A stretch of DNA of 64,000 nucleotides. Origin: Burkholderiales bacterium (lineage in GTDB: Bacteria > Pseudomonadota > Gammaproteobacteria > Burkholderiales > SG8-39). Of this stretch, positions 8,566 to 17,955 are shown in pieces. The first letter of the stretch is position 1, and each line of letters opens with the position of its first letter. The stretch is from positions 1,178,001 through 1,242,000 of the forward strand of contig JAOSJV010000001.1 of NCBI GenBank assembly GCA_027493935.1. Direction: 5' to 3'. A program made the position numbers and the translations under genes. Under the pieces are notes generated by a model that was given only the letters and a program-made list of their open reading frames with translations, ran no database searches and was not told where the DNA came from.

Positions 8566-9543
8566 ATGGATATTCGCGACGTCGATCTGAACCTCCTGGT
8601 CGCGCTCGAGGCGCTGCTCGCCGAGCGCAACGTGACGCGCGCCGCGCAGCGGCCTGGCCTGAGCCAGTCGGCGATGAGCGCGTCGCTCGCGCGGCTGCGC
8701 GCGCTGTTCAACGACCCGCTGCTTCTGCGCACCGCGCGTGGCATGCTGCCGACGAACAAGGCGAGCGCGCTCGCCGGCCCGGTGAAGCAGGTGCTCGACG
8801 AGATCGGGCGCATCGTGCGTCAGGCCGATGTCTTCGATCCGGCGCGTGCCACGGCGACGTTCACGATCACGGCGTCCGACTACGTCGAGTTCGCGATTCT
8901 GCCGCGGCTGGTCGATCACCTCGAGGCCCACGCCCCCGGATGCCGGCTGGCGGTGCGGCCGATCAGCTTCGCCACGCTAGGCGAACAGCTCGAGCGCGGC
9001 GAGGTCGACCTCGCGGTCATGGGGACCGCGAACGCGCCCGAGCATGCGCGCGTGCGGCCGCTCTACCCGGAGCGGTTCGTCGCCGTGGTCCGCCGTGACC
9101 ATCCGCGGATGTCGCGCCAGCTGACGCTCGACGGGTTTTGCAGTCTCGAGCACGTGCTGATCTCTCCGAGCGGCGGCGCATTCGTCGCGCAGACCGACGC
9201 CGCGCTCGCCGCGGTGGGCCGCAGCCGGTCGGTGCGGCTCTCGGTGCCGCACTTCCTGCTGGTGCCGGAGATTGTCACGCGCTCGGACCTCATGGCGATC
9301 ATCCCGGAGCGGCTTGCGCGCGTGCACGCCGACCGCCTGCGGGTGTTCGAGCTGCCGTTCGAGCTCGCGCCGCTGATCATCGCCGAGGTGTGGCACGAGC
9401 GCACGCACCGCGACCCGGCGCACGCCTGGCTGCGCCAATCGCTCGTCGATTTGATGGAAAAGGACGCGGTGCCGCTGCCGCGCGTGCCGCAGCCGCCGCG
9501 CCGCGGCCGCAGGTCCGACCGGCGCGCGACACAGGCGGTCTGA
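8566..9543 (+). CDS. LysR-family transcriptional regulator
   Basis: A 325-residue LysR regulator. The N-terminal helix-turn-helix is LVALEALLAERNVTRAAQRPGLSQSAMSASLARLRALFNDPLL (residues 11-53), followed by the substrate-binding fold (about 90-300). The first residues MDIRDVDLNLL resemble the NodD/NahR/SyrM subgroup, which often controls aromatic or efflux genes. A basic 30-residue tail follows the fold. The gene is convergent with the cupin gene (16-base gap), and its targets are not evident from the neighbourhood. The start has no ribosome binding site. Confidence 0.9.
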   Translation: MDIRDVDLNLLVALEALLAERNVTRAAQRPGLSQSAMSASLARLRALFNDPLLLRTARGMLPTNKASALAGPVKQVLDEIGRIVRQADVFDPARATATFTITASDYVEFAILPRLVDHLEAHAPGCRLAVRPISFATLGEQLERGEVDLAVMGTANAPEHARVRPLYPERFVAVVRRDHPRMSRQLTLDGFCSLEHVLISPSGGAFVAQTDAALAAVGRSRSVRLSVPHFLLVPEIVTRSDLMAIIPERLARVHADRLRVFELPFELAPLIIAEVWHERTHRDPAHAWLRQSLVDLMEKDAVPLPRVPQPPRRGRRSDRRATQAV

Positions 9544-9559
9544 GGGCGGCGTCGCCGGG

Positions 9560-9916
9560 CTAGAGCAGCTCGGTGTCGTCGTGGGAGTACGCCGGCGCAC
9601 AGGCGCACAGGATGCGGAGCGCCTCGCGGCCGGTGTTCTCGACGCAGTGCGGCGTGCCGGGCACGATGCAGACCACGTCGCCCGGTGCTACCGCGAAGGT
9701 CGCCGCGCCGAGCGTCATGACGCCCGCGCCGGAGACGAAGTAGTAGATCTCCTCGGTCCGAGCGTGCCGGTGCAGCGCCGTGCGCGCACCCGGTGCGACG
9801 TTCGCCTCGGCGAGGCTCTGTGCGCGGTTGCGGTGCACGCTCGGATGGATCAGCTCGCGAATCTCCGAGCCGTCCTTGGTGACGTAGGGCTCGACGTCGG
9901 CGTAGCGCGAGCGCAT
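9560..9916 (-). CDS. Cupin-domain protein
   Basis: A 118-residue single-domain cupin. The metal-binding motif is complete: HRHARTEEIYYFVSG (two His, a Glu) and PGDVVCIVPGTPHCVEN (the last His). These small cupins are isomerases, dioxygenases or sensors; the substrate cannot be assigned. Its ATG overlaps the TGA of the upstream esterase gene (TGATG), so the two are coupled and probably co-transcribed. Confidence 0.85.
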   Translation of the reverse strand: MRSRYADVEPYVTKDGSEIRELIHPSVHRNRAQSLAEANVAPGARTALHRHARTEEIYYFVSGAGVMTLGAATFAVAPGDVVCIVPGTPHCVENTGREALRILCACAPAYSHDDTELL

Positions 9917-10575
9917 CAGAGCGCCTTCGCCGCGCGCAGCAGGTTCGCCACCGCCTCGGCGAGCCGCGCGTAGCCGCGCGCGTTCGGGTGGATCGGATCG
10001 GACTTGAGCGCGTTGTCGGTGAGGATCGCCTTGAGCGCGTCGCGCTCGAGCGGCACGCGGAGCTCTCCGGCCACCGCCGCATACACCGGATGTGCATCCG
10101 GAAACAGGCCGGGCTTCGGCACCGCGACCAGCACGACCCCGACCCCGCGGCTTCGCGCGAGCCCGATCATTGCGCGCAGGTTCTCGGCGAGCTCGCCCTC
10201 GTCGAGCCTGCGCAGCAGGTCGTTGCCGCCGTGGCAGAGGATCAGCAGTGTCGGCGCAGCCGCGTCGAGCGCGCCCGCCAGGCGCGCACGGCCGCTCGCG
10301 CTCACTTCGCCGGGTACGCCCGCGGCGACCACCTTGCGGCCGATCAGGCGCTCGAGCACCGCAGGGTAGCTCTCGCCCGGTCCGGCGCCGGTGCCGAAGG
10401 TGAGGCTGTCGCCGAACGCGAGCACCACGTCCTGCGGCGAAAGCGGCGGCAGTGCCGGCGGCTTCTCGCCGCACGCGGCGAGCGCGACGCACGCGGCAAG
10501 CGCAAGCGCGAGGAGGCGGGCGCCCGAGTGGCGGTCGCCGCCATTGCGATGCGGCGGATCGGACACGGCAGTCAT
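9916..10575 (-). CDS. SGNH/GDSL esterase, TesA-like lipoprotein
   Basis: The chosen ATG gives a 219-residue protein with a positively charged start and a lipoprotein signal ending in the lipobox LAAC (about residue 30). The catalytic blocks are FGDSLTFG (Ser), GGND (oxyanion Asn) and DPIHPNARGY (Asp/His). This is the arylesterase/thioesterase TesA family; the membrane-anchored form acts on esters or lysophospholipids in the periplasm. An alternative upstream ATG would add 17 residues that break the signal peptide, so I rejected it. Confidence 0.88.
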   Translation of the reverse strand: MTAVSDPPHRNGGDRHSGARLLALALAACVALAACGEKPPALPPLSPQDVVLAFGDSLTFGTGAGPGESYPAVLERLIGRKVVAAGVPGEVSASGRARLAGALDAAAPTLLILCHGGNDLLRRLDEGELAENLRAMIGLARSRGVGVVLVAVPKPGLFPDAHPVYAAVAGELRVPLERDALKAILTDNALKSDPIHPNARGYARLAEAVANLLRAAKAL

Positions 10576-10729
10576 GCTCGCGTATGCTCTCGGCGGGCAG
10601 GCGATGTTACAGGCGATCGCGAGCACCGCGGCGCCTCGGCTCGACCGGGCGCTCTCGGCCGGCAGCGCCGCACCGCGACGCTTGCCGCGAAGACCGGGCG
10701 GCCGTGGGCGAGCCGCGCCCGCCGGCGTG

Positions 10730-11575
10730 CTACAGCTTCACCGCCAGGACCGGACACGGGCTCGCGCCGATCACGCTCTCGGTGACGCTGCCGACCATCA
10801 CGCGCTCCCAGCCGGTGCGGCCGTGCGTGCCCATGACGATCAGGTCGGCCTCGCGCGCGGCGGCGGTCTCGGGAATCAGCCTGTCCGGATCGCCGCGCAG
10901 CACCACCTTGTCCACCTCCAGCCCCGTGCCGGCGAGGTGATCGTGCACGCGCGATGCGGCTTCCTCGGCCTGCGCGGCGCGCTCCTCGGTGAAGGACTCG
11001 CGCACCGTGGAGATGACGGTCACCGGCAGCCTGCAGATCTCGGCGATCCGCGCCGCCGCGACGGCCGCGGCGTCGGAGAAGCGCGAGCCGTCGGTGGCAA
11101 GCAGGATGCGCCTGCGCCACATGTCGGCCCCTTCGGGCACCACCAGCACGCTGCACTTTGCGGCGCCGACGACCTTGGTGGTCGCATCGCCGATCATGCG
11201 CTTCATCAGCCCGCGCTTGCCACGCCGGCCCATCACGATCACGTCGGCGCCGAGCTCTTCCGCCGCGGCGACGATCTCGACCTCCGGATCGGGCCCGCGG
11301 CGGAAGACCGTCTCGGCCGCGAGCGCGCGCTTCGCCGCGTCGGCGTGCAGCCGGTCGAGCAGCGCGCGCGTCTCGGTCTCGGCCGCCTGGATCCGCTCCG
11401 GCGCCACCGACTCGGCCGCCGGGTTGGTGATCACCACGCTTGCCAGCTGCAGGGCACCGCGGAACTTCTCGGCCATCGAGAAGGCGACGCGCTCGGCGCC
11501 GCCGCAGTATTCCGAGCCGTCGGTGGCGAGCATGATCCGCTCGAAGCGGCCGGTCGGGGACAGCTGGCCTGCCAT
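10730..11575 (-). CDS. Tandem-domain universal stress protein (UspA family)
   Basis: A 281-residue protein made of two UspA domains (residues 10-145 and 150-281). Each carries an ATP-binding signature: GRRGKRGLMKRMIGDATTKVV in the first and GTHGRTGWERVMVGSVTESVI in the second. Such ATP-binding Usp proteins accompany starvation, oxygen limitation and redox stress responses in proteobacteria. It directly follows the TauE/SafE permease and its partner gene on the same strand with a 13-base gap, so the three probably form one operon. Confidence 0.92.
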   Translation of the reverse strand: MAGQLSPTGRFERIMLATDGSEYCGGAERVAFSMAEKFRGALQLASVVITNPAAESVAPERIQAAETETRALLDRLHADAAKRALAAETVFRRGPDPEVEIVAAAEELGADVIVMGRRGKRGLMKRMIGDATTKVVGAAKCSVLVVPEGADMWRRRILLATDGSRFSDAAAVAAARIAEICRLPVTVISTVRESFTEERAAQAEEAASRVHDHLAGTGLEVDKVVLRGDPDRLIPETAAAREADLIVMGTHGRTGWERVMVGSVTESVIGASPCPVLAVKL

Positions 11576-11588
11576 CGGCGCGCCTCGG

Positions 11589-12119
11589 TCAGTGGCCGGC
11601 GCCGAAGATGCCCGACGCGGCCGCGACCAGCACGGCGATCTCGGCGAGCGCGACGCCGAGGTAGGCGCGGTCGCGCTCGGACCGGAACACGGGCAGCAGG
11701 CGCAGGTAACAGGCGATGCTCACCGACGAGAGGATAGCCACTCCGACGAAATTCAGATAGTCGCCCCGGTGCGCAAGCCGCACCCATCCCCAGCCGGTCG
11801 GGCCGCCGATGGTGGCGAGGTACTGCTCGACTGGCATGGTCCAGTAGGACGGCAGCGCCTCGAGCGGCACGTGCGGCGCGATCGCGCCTGTCACGTAGAG
11901 CGTGAACGCCGCGACCAGCGCGAGAAACCCGATCCGCGTGCCGATGTCGAGCCAGCGTGCATAGGTCAGCTGCTGGGCCGACGCATACGGGTTGGCGGGC
12001 GAGGCCGCGGCCGGCTCGGGAGCGGGGCGCGCGGCCTCGCGCGCCGCCTCGGCCGCCCCCGATCCGGCGGCGCCGGGCGTTTCCGGGCGCGGCGCTCCAG
12101 GCTCGTCGGACGGTTCCAT
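11589..12119 (-). CDS. Membrane protein of unknown function, TSUP partner
   Basis: A 176-residue protein with a Pro/Ala/Glu-rich soluble N-terminus (about 45 residues) and three or four predicted transmembrane helices (for example IGFLALVAAFTLYVTGAIA and YLNFVGVAILSSVSIACYLRLL). It starts two bases after the permease stop and is followed by the UspA gene. This placement recalls DUF1634-like partners of TauE/SafE permeases, but I cannot claim homology. Confidence 0.75.
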   Translation of the reverse strand: MEPSDEPGAPRPETPGAAGSGAAEAAREAARPAPEPAAASPANPYASAQQLTYARWLDIGTRIGFLALVAAFTLYVTGAIAPHVPLEALPSYWTMPVEQYLATIGGPTGWGWVRLAHRGDYLNFVGVAILSSVSIACYLRLLPVFRSERDRAYLGVALAEIAVLVAAASGIFGAGH

Positions 12120-12121
12120 GC

Positions 12122-13057
12122 TCACTCCCAGACGCCCAATCCCTTCAGCAGCGCGCGCGAGCCGGCGAGCAGCAGCAGGGTGATGATCAGTTTGCGGATC
12201 GCCGAGGCGCGCACCCGCGTGAGCAACCGCACGCCGACCCGCGCCCCGAGCATGATGCCGATGATCGAGGGGACGGTGATGATCGGCAGCACCGCGCCCT
12301 TGTTCAGGTAGACCCATGCGGCGGAGCTGTCCACGACCGACAGCATGAAGCTCGAGGTCGCGACCGACACTTTGAGCGGCGCACCCATCAGCAGGTTCAG
12401 AACCGGCACGTTCGCCCAGCCGGCGCCGAGGCCGAACAGGCCCGCCATCACGCCGATCCCGGCGAACAGCACGAGGCCCTGGGGGGTGCGTTGTACGTGC
12501 CACGCGACCTCGCGGCGCGCGCCCGCGTCGAAGAACAGGCCGTTCATGCGCAGCGCGGCCGACAGCGCGTCTGCCCGCGGCACGTCCGGGAACTCGGACT
12601 TCTTCGCCATCCACATCAGCGCGACGATCGCGAGGATGGTCAGGCCGAGCCCGGTCTGCACGATGCGCACCGGCAGCGCGAGGCCGACCAGCGCGCCGAC
12701 GATCGAGGACGCCGAGCCGACCAGGGCGAGCGGCATGGCGAGCCGCAGATTTGCCATCCCCGAGCGCAGCAGCCCCGGACCGGCGGAGAGCGCGCCGGCG
12801 AGCGCGATCATCAGACCGGCGCCGCGCACGAAGTCGAGATGGAACGGGAAGAACCCGCCGACGATCGGCACGAACAGCACGCCGCCGCCGAGCCCGGCGA
12901 TCACCGCGACGATGCCGAGCAGGAAGGTCACGACGAACAACGCGACCGGCCAGATCCACCAGGCCACCGCCGCGGCGCCCGTGCCGGTCTCGGCGGCGAC
13001 CTCTGGGCACGCGAGCCCGGAGGCTGCGACGACGAGCGCGATCGGAAGGAATCTCAC
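12122..13057 (-). CDS. TauE/SafE-family (TSUP) anion permease
   Basis: A 311-residue inner-membrane protein of the sulfite exporter TauE/SafE family. It has about eight hydrophobic segments and the two internally repeated GLGGG/GLGAG motifs (IAGLGGGVLFVPI, LFGLGAGWANVPVLNLLMG). I chose GTG 13057 because it gives a short signal-like helix (RFLPIALVVAASGLACP); upstream codons are Arg-rich and non-hydrophobic. The substrates of this family are sulfite, sulfoacetate, sulfolactate or small carboxylates. It heads a three-gene operon with a membrane partner and UspA. Confidence 0.88.
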   Translation of the reverse strand: MRFLPIALVVAASGLACPEVAAETGTGAAAVAWWIWPVALFVVTFLLGIVAVIAGLGGGVLFVPIVGGFFPFHLDFVRGAGLMIALAGALSAGPGLLRSGMANLRLAMPLALVGSASSIVGALVGLALPVRIVQTGLGLTILAIVALMWMAKKSEFPDVPRADALSAALRMNGLFFDAGARREVAWHVQRTPQGLVLFAGIGVMAGLFGLGAGWANVPVLNLLMGAPLKVSVATSSFMLSVVDSSAAWVYLNKGAVLPIITVPSIIGIMLGARVGVRLLTRVRASAIRKLIITLLLLAGSRALLKGLGVWE

Positions 13058-13262
13058 CTGAGCACGTTGTTGTTCGTTCCGCGCCGCGACCGTAGCCCGG
13101 CGCCGGCCGCAGCGCTCCGGCGTGCTGCGCGACGGCCGGGTGCGGCGGGTCGACAATGGCACGCAATCGTAGCAAACGCGGCGCGCCTGCCCGGTAGAGT
13201 TTGCCTATGCGCCGCGCGGCGCAGCTTATGTCGGCGTGCGCCGCGGACCGTCGACCGGCCGC

Positions 13263-13291
13263 TTGACCCCGCGCGCGACAGCCGATACACT
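13263..13291 (+). promoter_or_regulatory. Sigma70 promoter of the GntR/hydroxy-acid operon
   Basis: TTGACC (13263-13268) and TACACT (13286-13291) are spaced by exactly 17 bases. The expected transcription start is about 13298, giving a leader of only ~23 bases before ATG 13321. It is the best-formed promoter in the window and is followed immediately by the palindrome at 13302-13312. Confidence 0.65.
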
Positions 13292-13301
13292 ACCTAGTAG
13301 C

Positions 13302-13312
13302 TTGTCTGACAA
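13302..13312 (+). promoter_or_regulatory. GntR/FadR-type operator palindrome
   Basis: The sequence TTGTCTGACAA is a perfect inverted repeat (5-bp arms around T). It fits the FadR-subfamily operator shape, in which a TnGT half-site faces an ACnA half-site. It lies at about +4 to +14 relative to the predicted start, so binding would block initiation or early elongation. It sits nine bases before the start codon of the GntR gene itself, which implies autoregulation and control of the downstream catabolic genes. Confidence 0.65.
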
Positions 13313-13320
13313 AAATACAG

Positions 13321-14091
13321 ATGGGGTTGCCGATGCAGACCGCCGACGCGCTCGCGATCCGCGAGGTCGACCGCCCGGGCCGGCTGTCGGATCAGCTCGT
13401 CGCGGCGCTGCGCGCGCGCATCGAGTCGGCTGAGCTCGCGCCGGGCGCGCGCCTGCCGACCGAGCAGGCGCTCGGGGAGCGCTTCGCGGTGAGCCGTGCG
13501 GTCGTGCGCGAGGCGATCGCACGGCTGAAGGCCGACGGCTACGTCGAGACGCGGCAGGGTGCCGGCGCGCTCGTCGCCGCGCGGCCCGGGCTCGCGAGCT
13601 TTCGCATCGGCGCCGGCGGCAGGCTCGACGCGGGCGCGCTGGCGCAGATCTTCGAGCTGCGTGCGGCGGTCGAGACAGCCGCGGCGCGGCTCGCCGCGGA
13701 GCGGCGCACCCGCGGTGACCTCGCCGCCATTCGCGCCGCGCTGGGGCGCATGGCGAACGCGATCGATGAAGGCCACGACGGCGCCGCCGCCGACGACGCG
13801 TTTCACCGTGCGATTGCCACCGCCACGCACAACGGCTACATGCAGCGCTTCGTCGAGTTCCTCGGGTACCACTTCTCGGAGTCGCGCCGGCCGTCCTGGA
13901 CCGAGGACGGTCGCCGGGCCGGGCGGCCGCAGGCGGCGCAACGCGAGCACGAGCGCCTGTGCGCGGCGATCGTGCGCGGCGACCCGGCTGCCGCCGCGCG
14001 CGCGGCCGAGGACCATTTGCGCGGCTCGGCCACCCGCCTGGGCGTCGGCCCGGTGGCGCGCCGGACCTCGAAAGGAGGGGGCGAGAGATGA
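13321..14091 (+). CDS. GntR/FCD (FadR-subfamily) transcriptional regulator
   Basis: A 256-residue regulator. The winged helix is at residues 20-80 (LSDQLVAALRARIES, LPTEQALGERFAVSRAVVREAIARLKADGYVETRQGAG). The FCD ligand domain follows, with the metal-binding pattern DDAFHRAIATATHN (about residue 160) and EHERLCAAI...EDH near the end. FCD regulators bind small carboxylates such as lactate, glycolate, gluconate or glucarate, which suits the downstream glcDEF and enolase-family genes. ATG 13333 is an alternative start. The stop overlaps the next ATG (ATGA). Confidence 0.92.
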   Translation: MGLPMQTADALAIREVDRPGRLSDQLVAALRARIESAELAPGARLPTEQALGERFAVSRAVVREAIARLKADGYVETRQGAGALVAARPGLASFRIGAGGRLDAGALAQIFELRAAVETAAARLAAERRTRGDLAAIRAALGRMANAIDEGHDGAAADDAFHRAIATATHNGYMQRFVEFLGYHFSESRRPSWTEDGRRAGRPQAAQREHERLCAAIVRGDPAAAARAAEDHLRGSATRLGVGPVARRTSKGGGER

Positions 14092-15191
14092 CCGCAGCAT
14101 CGGGAACCGAAGCGCTGACGATCCGCGAGGTGCGCACCGTCCCGGTGCTCGCGCCGCTCGCCAAGCCCGTGCGCACCGCATCGGGCGCGATCCTGCAGGC
14201 TCCGCTCGTGCTGATCGATCTGATCACCGACGAGGGCGTGACCGGGCATGCCTACGTCTTCGCCTATCAGACGAGCGCGCTGAAGGCGCTCGACGAGCTC
14301 GTGCGCGGCGTGGGCGCGACGCTCGCCGGGGAGGCCGCGGTGCCGTTCGAGGTCGAGCGGACGCTGCGCTCCCGCTTCACCCTGCTCGGCGGGCCGCGCA
14401 ACCTCGCCGCCTTTGCGCTTGCCGGCCTCGACATGGCGGTGTGGGACGCGCTCGCGGTCGCGCGCGGCGTGCCGCTGGTCGAGCTCCTCGGCGGCCGGCG
14501 CAAGGAGCTTCCGGTCTACGCGAGCTTCGGCCTGCTCGGGCCGCAGGAAGCCGCCGCCGAATGCGCCGCGGCGGCTGCGGCCGGGTTCCCGGGTGTGAAG
14601 ATCAAGCTCGGCTGGCCCACGCTCGCCGAGGACCTCGCGGCGGTGCGCGCGGCGCGGCAGGCGCTGCCCGAGCCGGCCGCGCTGATGGTCGACTTCAACC
14701 AGTCGCTCGGCCTCGCCGAGGCGGCGCGGCGCTGCCGCGCGCTCGAGGACGAGGGCGTGTACTGGATCGAGGAGCCGGTGCGCTGCGACGACTTCGCCGG
14801 GCACGCCGCGCTCGCGCGGATGCTCGACGTGCCGGTGCAGATCGGCGAGAACTTCGCCGGCCCGTTCGAGATGCAGCGCGCGCTCGAGGCGCGCGCATGC
14901 GATTTCGTCATGCCCGATGTGCAGCAGATCGGAGGCGTCACCGGCTGGATGCGCGCCGCGGCGGTCGCGCAAGCCTACGGGTGCGACTGCTCGAGCCACA
15001 TCTTCGTCGAGGCGAGCGCGCACCTGCTCGCGGTCACGCCGACCGCGCACTTCCTCGAGCACCTGGATCTCGCCGGCCGCCTGCTCGAGGCGCCGCTCAC
15101 GGTCGAGCGCGGCAAGGCCGAGGCCCCGGCACGGCCCGGCATCGGGCTCGCGTGGGATCGCGCGGCGGTCGAGCGCTGGCGCGTGCACTGA
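14088..15191 (+). CDS. Enolase-superfamily acid dehydratase/racemase, mandelate racemase subgroup
   Basis: A 367-residue enzyme with the enolase N-terminal capping domain (about 15-130) and the TIM barrel. Catalytic residues are visible: KIKLG (the KxK base), the metal ligands VDFNQS, IEEPV and IGENF, and the Asp/His dyad MPDVQQIGG and SSHIFVEA. This is the mandelate-racemase-type set. The likely substrates are mandelate-like or sugar-derived alpha-hydroxy acids. A strong AAAGGAGG precedes the ATG, which overlaps the GntR stop. The neighbouring FCD regulator and GlcDEF oxidase suggest that it feeds a 2-hydroxy acid to GlcDEF. Confidence 0.88.
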   Translation: MTAASGTEALTIREVRTVPVLAPLAKPVRTASGAILQAPLVLIDLITDEGVTGHAYVFAYQTSALKALDELVRGVGATLAGEAAVPFEVERTLRSRFTLLGGPRNLAAFALAGLDMAVWDALAVARGVPLVELLGGRRKELPVYASFGLLGPQEAAAECAAAAAAGFPGVKIKLGWPTLAEDLAAVRAARQALPEPAALMVDFNQSLGLAEAARRCRALEDEGVYWIEEPVRCDDFAGHAALARMLDVPVQIGENFAGPFEMQRALEARACDFVMPDVQQIGGVTGWMRAAAVAQAYGCDCSSHIFVEASAHLLAVTPTAHFLEHLDLAGRLLEAPLTVERGKAEAPARPGIGLAWDRAAVERWRVH

Positions 15192-15261
15192 GCGAGCTTC
15201 GGAGAGCGACGGCGTGGGGCGATAGAATGCCGGGACAGGCAGATCCAGGGAAGGACGAGCG

Positions 15262-16747
15262 ATGAACACGCGCGATACCGGCATCGACGCGGCCCGGCAG
15301 GCCGAGGTGGTCGCCGCGCTTGCGCGGGCGCTGCCTGCATCGAGCGTGCTGTTCCAGGAGGAGGACACCCGGCCCTACGAGTGCGACGGCCTCACCGCGT
15401 ACCGCGAGCGCCCGATGGTGGTGGCGCTGCCCGAGACCGAGGCCGAGGTGCAGGCGGTGCTGCGCGCCTGCCATACGCTGAAGGTACCCGTGATCCCGCG
15501 CGGCGCCGGCACCGGGCTGTCCGGAGGCGCGCTCCCCTCGCGCCGCGGCGTGCTGCTCTCGCTCGCGAGGATGAAGCGGATCGTCGCGCTCGACCCGGTC
15601 GCGCGCATCGCGCGCGTGCAGCCGGGCGTGCGCAACCTCGCAATCAGCGAGGCGGCCGCGCCTTACGGCTTGTACTACGCGCCGGATCCGTCGTCGCAGA
15701 TCGCCTGCTCGATCGGCGGCAACGTCGCCGAGAACGCGGGCGGCGTGCACTGCCTCAAGTACGGGCTTACCGTGCACAACGTCATGCGCGTGCGCGGCGT
15801 CACGATCTCCGGCGAGATCGTGGAGCTCGGCGCCGAGGCGCTCGATGCGCCGGGCTTGGATCTCCTCGCCGCGGTGGTCGGCAGCGAGGGCATGCTCGCG
15901 GTCGCGACCGAGGTGAGCGTGCGGCTGATTCCCACGCCCGAGCTCGCGCGCTGCATCCTCGCCTCGTTCGACGAAGTCGAGCAGGCAGGCGAGGCGGTTG
16001 CCGCGGTGATCGCCGCCGGCATCGTCCCGGCGGGGCTCGAGATGATGGACCGGCCAGCGACGCGCGCGGTCGAGGAGTTCGTGCACGCGGGATACGATCT
16101 CGACGCGGCCGCGATCCCTGCTCGCCGAGGCCGACGGCACGCCCGAGGAGGTCGAGGAGGACCTCGCGCGCATGAAGGCGGTGCTCGAGCGCTCCGGCGC
16201 GCGCAACATCCGCGTCTCGCGCGACGAGGCGGAGCGGCTGCGCTTCTGGGCCGGGCGCAAGGCGGCGTTCCCCGCCGTGGGCCGCATCTCGCCCGACTAC
16301 CTCTGCATGGACGGCACGATTCCGCGCAAGCGGCTCGCCGAGATGCTGCGCGCGATCGCCCGGCTCGAGCAGAAATACGGCCTGCGCTGCCCGAACGTGT
16401 TCCACGCCGGCGACGGCAACCTGCACCCGCTGATCCTGTTCGACGCGAACGATCCGGACCAGCTCCGCCGCGCCGAGGAGTTCGTCGCCGAGGTGCTCGA
16501 GCTCTCGGTGGCCTTTGGCGGCACCGTCACCGGCGAGCACGGGGTGGGCATCGAGAAGATCAACCAGATGTGCGTGCAGTTCTCGCCCGCGGAGCTCGAG
16601 CGCTTCCGCGGCGTCAAGCGCGCGTTCGACCCCGACGGGCTGCTCAACCCCGAGAAGAACATCCCGTCGCTGCACCGCTGCGCCGAGTACGGAAGGATGC
16701 ACGTGCGGCGCGGCGAGCTCGCGCATCCCGAGCTGCCGCGTTTCTGA
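15262..16747 (+). CDS. glcD: Glycolate oxidase subunit GlcD, frameshifted
   Basis: The FAD-binding, substrate-oxidising subunit of the glycolate (2-hydroxy acid) oxidase complex. The PCMH-type FAD fold is seen at PRGAGTGLSGGALP (about residue 80) and IGGNVAENAGGVHCLKYG. The C-terminal FAD-oxidase part ends with TGEHGVGIEKI and DPDGLLNPEKNIP. A run of three C at 16116-16118 contains one base too many; removing it joins AGYDLDAAAI to LLAEADGTPEE and gives 494 residues, normal for GlcD. It is followed by glcE after 16 bases. Confidence 0.93.
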
Positions 16748-16763
16748 GCGCGGGCGCCGTCGA

Positions 16764-17828
16764 ATGACCGAAGCCATTGCGGCGCTCGCCGAGGCTATCC
16801 GCGCAGCGGCAGCGTCCGGCGCGCGGCTCCGCGTGCGCGGCGGCGGCACCAAGGAATTCTACGGCCAGGCGCTCGCGGGCGAGATCCTCGACGCGCGCCG
16901 CTGCGCAGGCATCGTCGCCTACGAGCCGTCCGAGCTCGTGGTCACGGTGCGCGGCGGAACGCCGATCGCCGAACTCGAGGCGACGCTCGCGCGCGAGGGG
17001 CAGATGCTCGCCTTCGAGCCGCCGCACTTCGGCGCCGGCGCGACCGTGGGCGGCGTCGTCGCCGCCGGGCTGTCCGGTCCGCGTCGCGCGGCGGCCGGCG
17101 CGCTGCGCGACTTCGTGCTCGGCGTGCGCATGCTGGACGGCCGCGGCGACGACCTCGCCTTCGGCGGCCAGGTCATGAAGAACGTCGCCGGCTACGACGT
17201 GTCGCGGCTCCTCGCCGGGTCGCTCGGCACCCTCGGCGTGATCGTCGAAGCGTCGCTGAAGGTGCTGCCGGTTCCGGTCGCCGAGACCACGCTGCGTCTC
17301 GAGCTGCCCGAGGACAAGGCGATCGAGACCATGAACCGGTGGGCCGGGCGCCCGCTGCCGGTCAGCGCGACCGCCTGGCGCGGCGGCGAGCTCTCGGTGC
17401 GTCTCTCGGGCGCTGCGGCGGCGGTGCGCGCGGCGCGCGGGAAGATCGGCGGCGAGGCGCTCGCGCCGGCCGCGGCGGATGCGTTCTGGCGCGGCGTCCG
17501 CGAGCAGACCGATCCCTTCTTCGGCGCGCAGGCGCCGCTGTGGCGGTTGTCGGTGCCGTCGGTGACGCCGCCGCTCGGTCTGCCGGGCGAGCAGCTGATC
17601 GAGTGGAACGGAGGCCTGCGCTGGCTCGCCGCGGACGCCGACGCGCGCGCGCTGCGCGAGCGGACGGCGCAGGCGGGCGGCCACGCGACGCTGTTCCGCG
17701 GCGGCGACAAGTCGGTCGGCGTGTTCCAGCCGCTCGCGCCGGCGGTGGCCGCGATTCACCGCAGGCTCAAGGCCGAGTTCGACCCGCACGGCGTACTGAA
17801 TCGGGGGCGCATGTACGCCGACTGGTGA
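16764..17828 (+). CDS. glcE: Glycolate oxidase FAD-binding subunit GlcE
   Basis: A 354-residue protein related to GlcD but shorter, with the N-terminal FAD fold RVRGGGTKEFYG, VTVRGGTPIAELE and GATVGGVVAAGLSGPRR, and the conserved GQVMKNVAGYDVSRLL. The C-terminus ends DPHGVLNRGRMYADW, as is usual for GlcE. It works with GlcD and GlcF in the membrane-bound complex that passes electrons from glycolate to the quinone pool. Confidence 0.94.
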   Translation: MTEAIAALAEAIRAAAASGARLRVRGGGTKEFYGQALAGEILDARRCAGIVAYEPSELVVTVRGGTPIAELEATLAREGQMLAFEPPHFGAGATVGGVVAAGLSGPRRAAAGALRDFVLGVRMLDGRGDDLAFGGQVMKNVAGYDVSRLLAGSLGTLGVIVEASLKVLPVPVAETTLRLELPEDKAIETMNRWAGRPLPVSATAWRGGELSVRLSGAAAAVRAARGKIGGEALAPAAADAFWRGVREQTDPFFGAQAPLWRLSVPSVTPPLGLPGEQLIEWNGGLRWLAADADARALRERTAQAGGHATLFRGGDKSVGVFQPLAPAVAAIHRRLKAEFDPHGVLNRGRMYADW

Positions 17829-17831
17829 GGA

Positions 17832-17935
17832 CGTGAAGACGCGAAAACGCGGAAGACGTGAAGGGGCGTGAAACGTAGGCTGCGGGTCACGCGCGTTCAC
17901 CCCTGCGCGAATCCGCGCAATCACGGCGTCACTCC
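17832..17935. repeat. Iterated short-motif spacer with degenerate inverted complement
   Basis: The left half repeats GACGTGAAG/GACGCGAAA-like units four to five times (17830-17880). The right half holds degenerate complementary motifs (GCGTTCAC, GCGCGAATC, GGCGTCAC). The arrangement of iterated short units facing their complement is the same as in the two spacers around pntAB/pntB, but with a different unit. It could fold into an imperfect RNA hairpin between glcE and glcF. Confidence 0.4.
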
Positions 17936-17955
17936 CCCACTCCTTCAAAGCGCTC

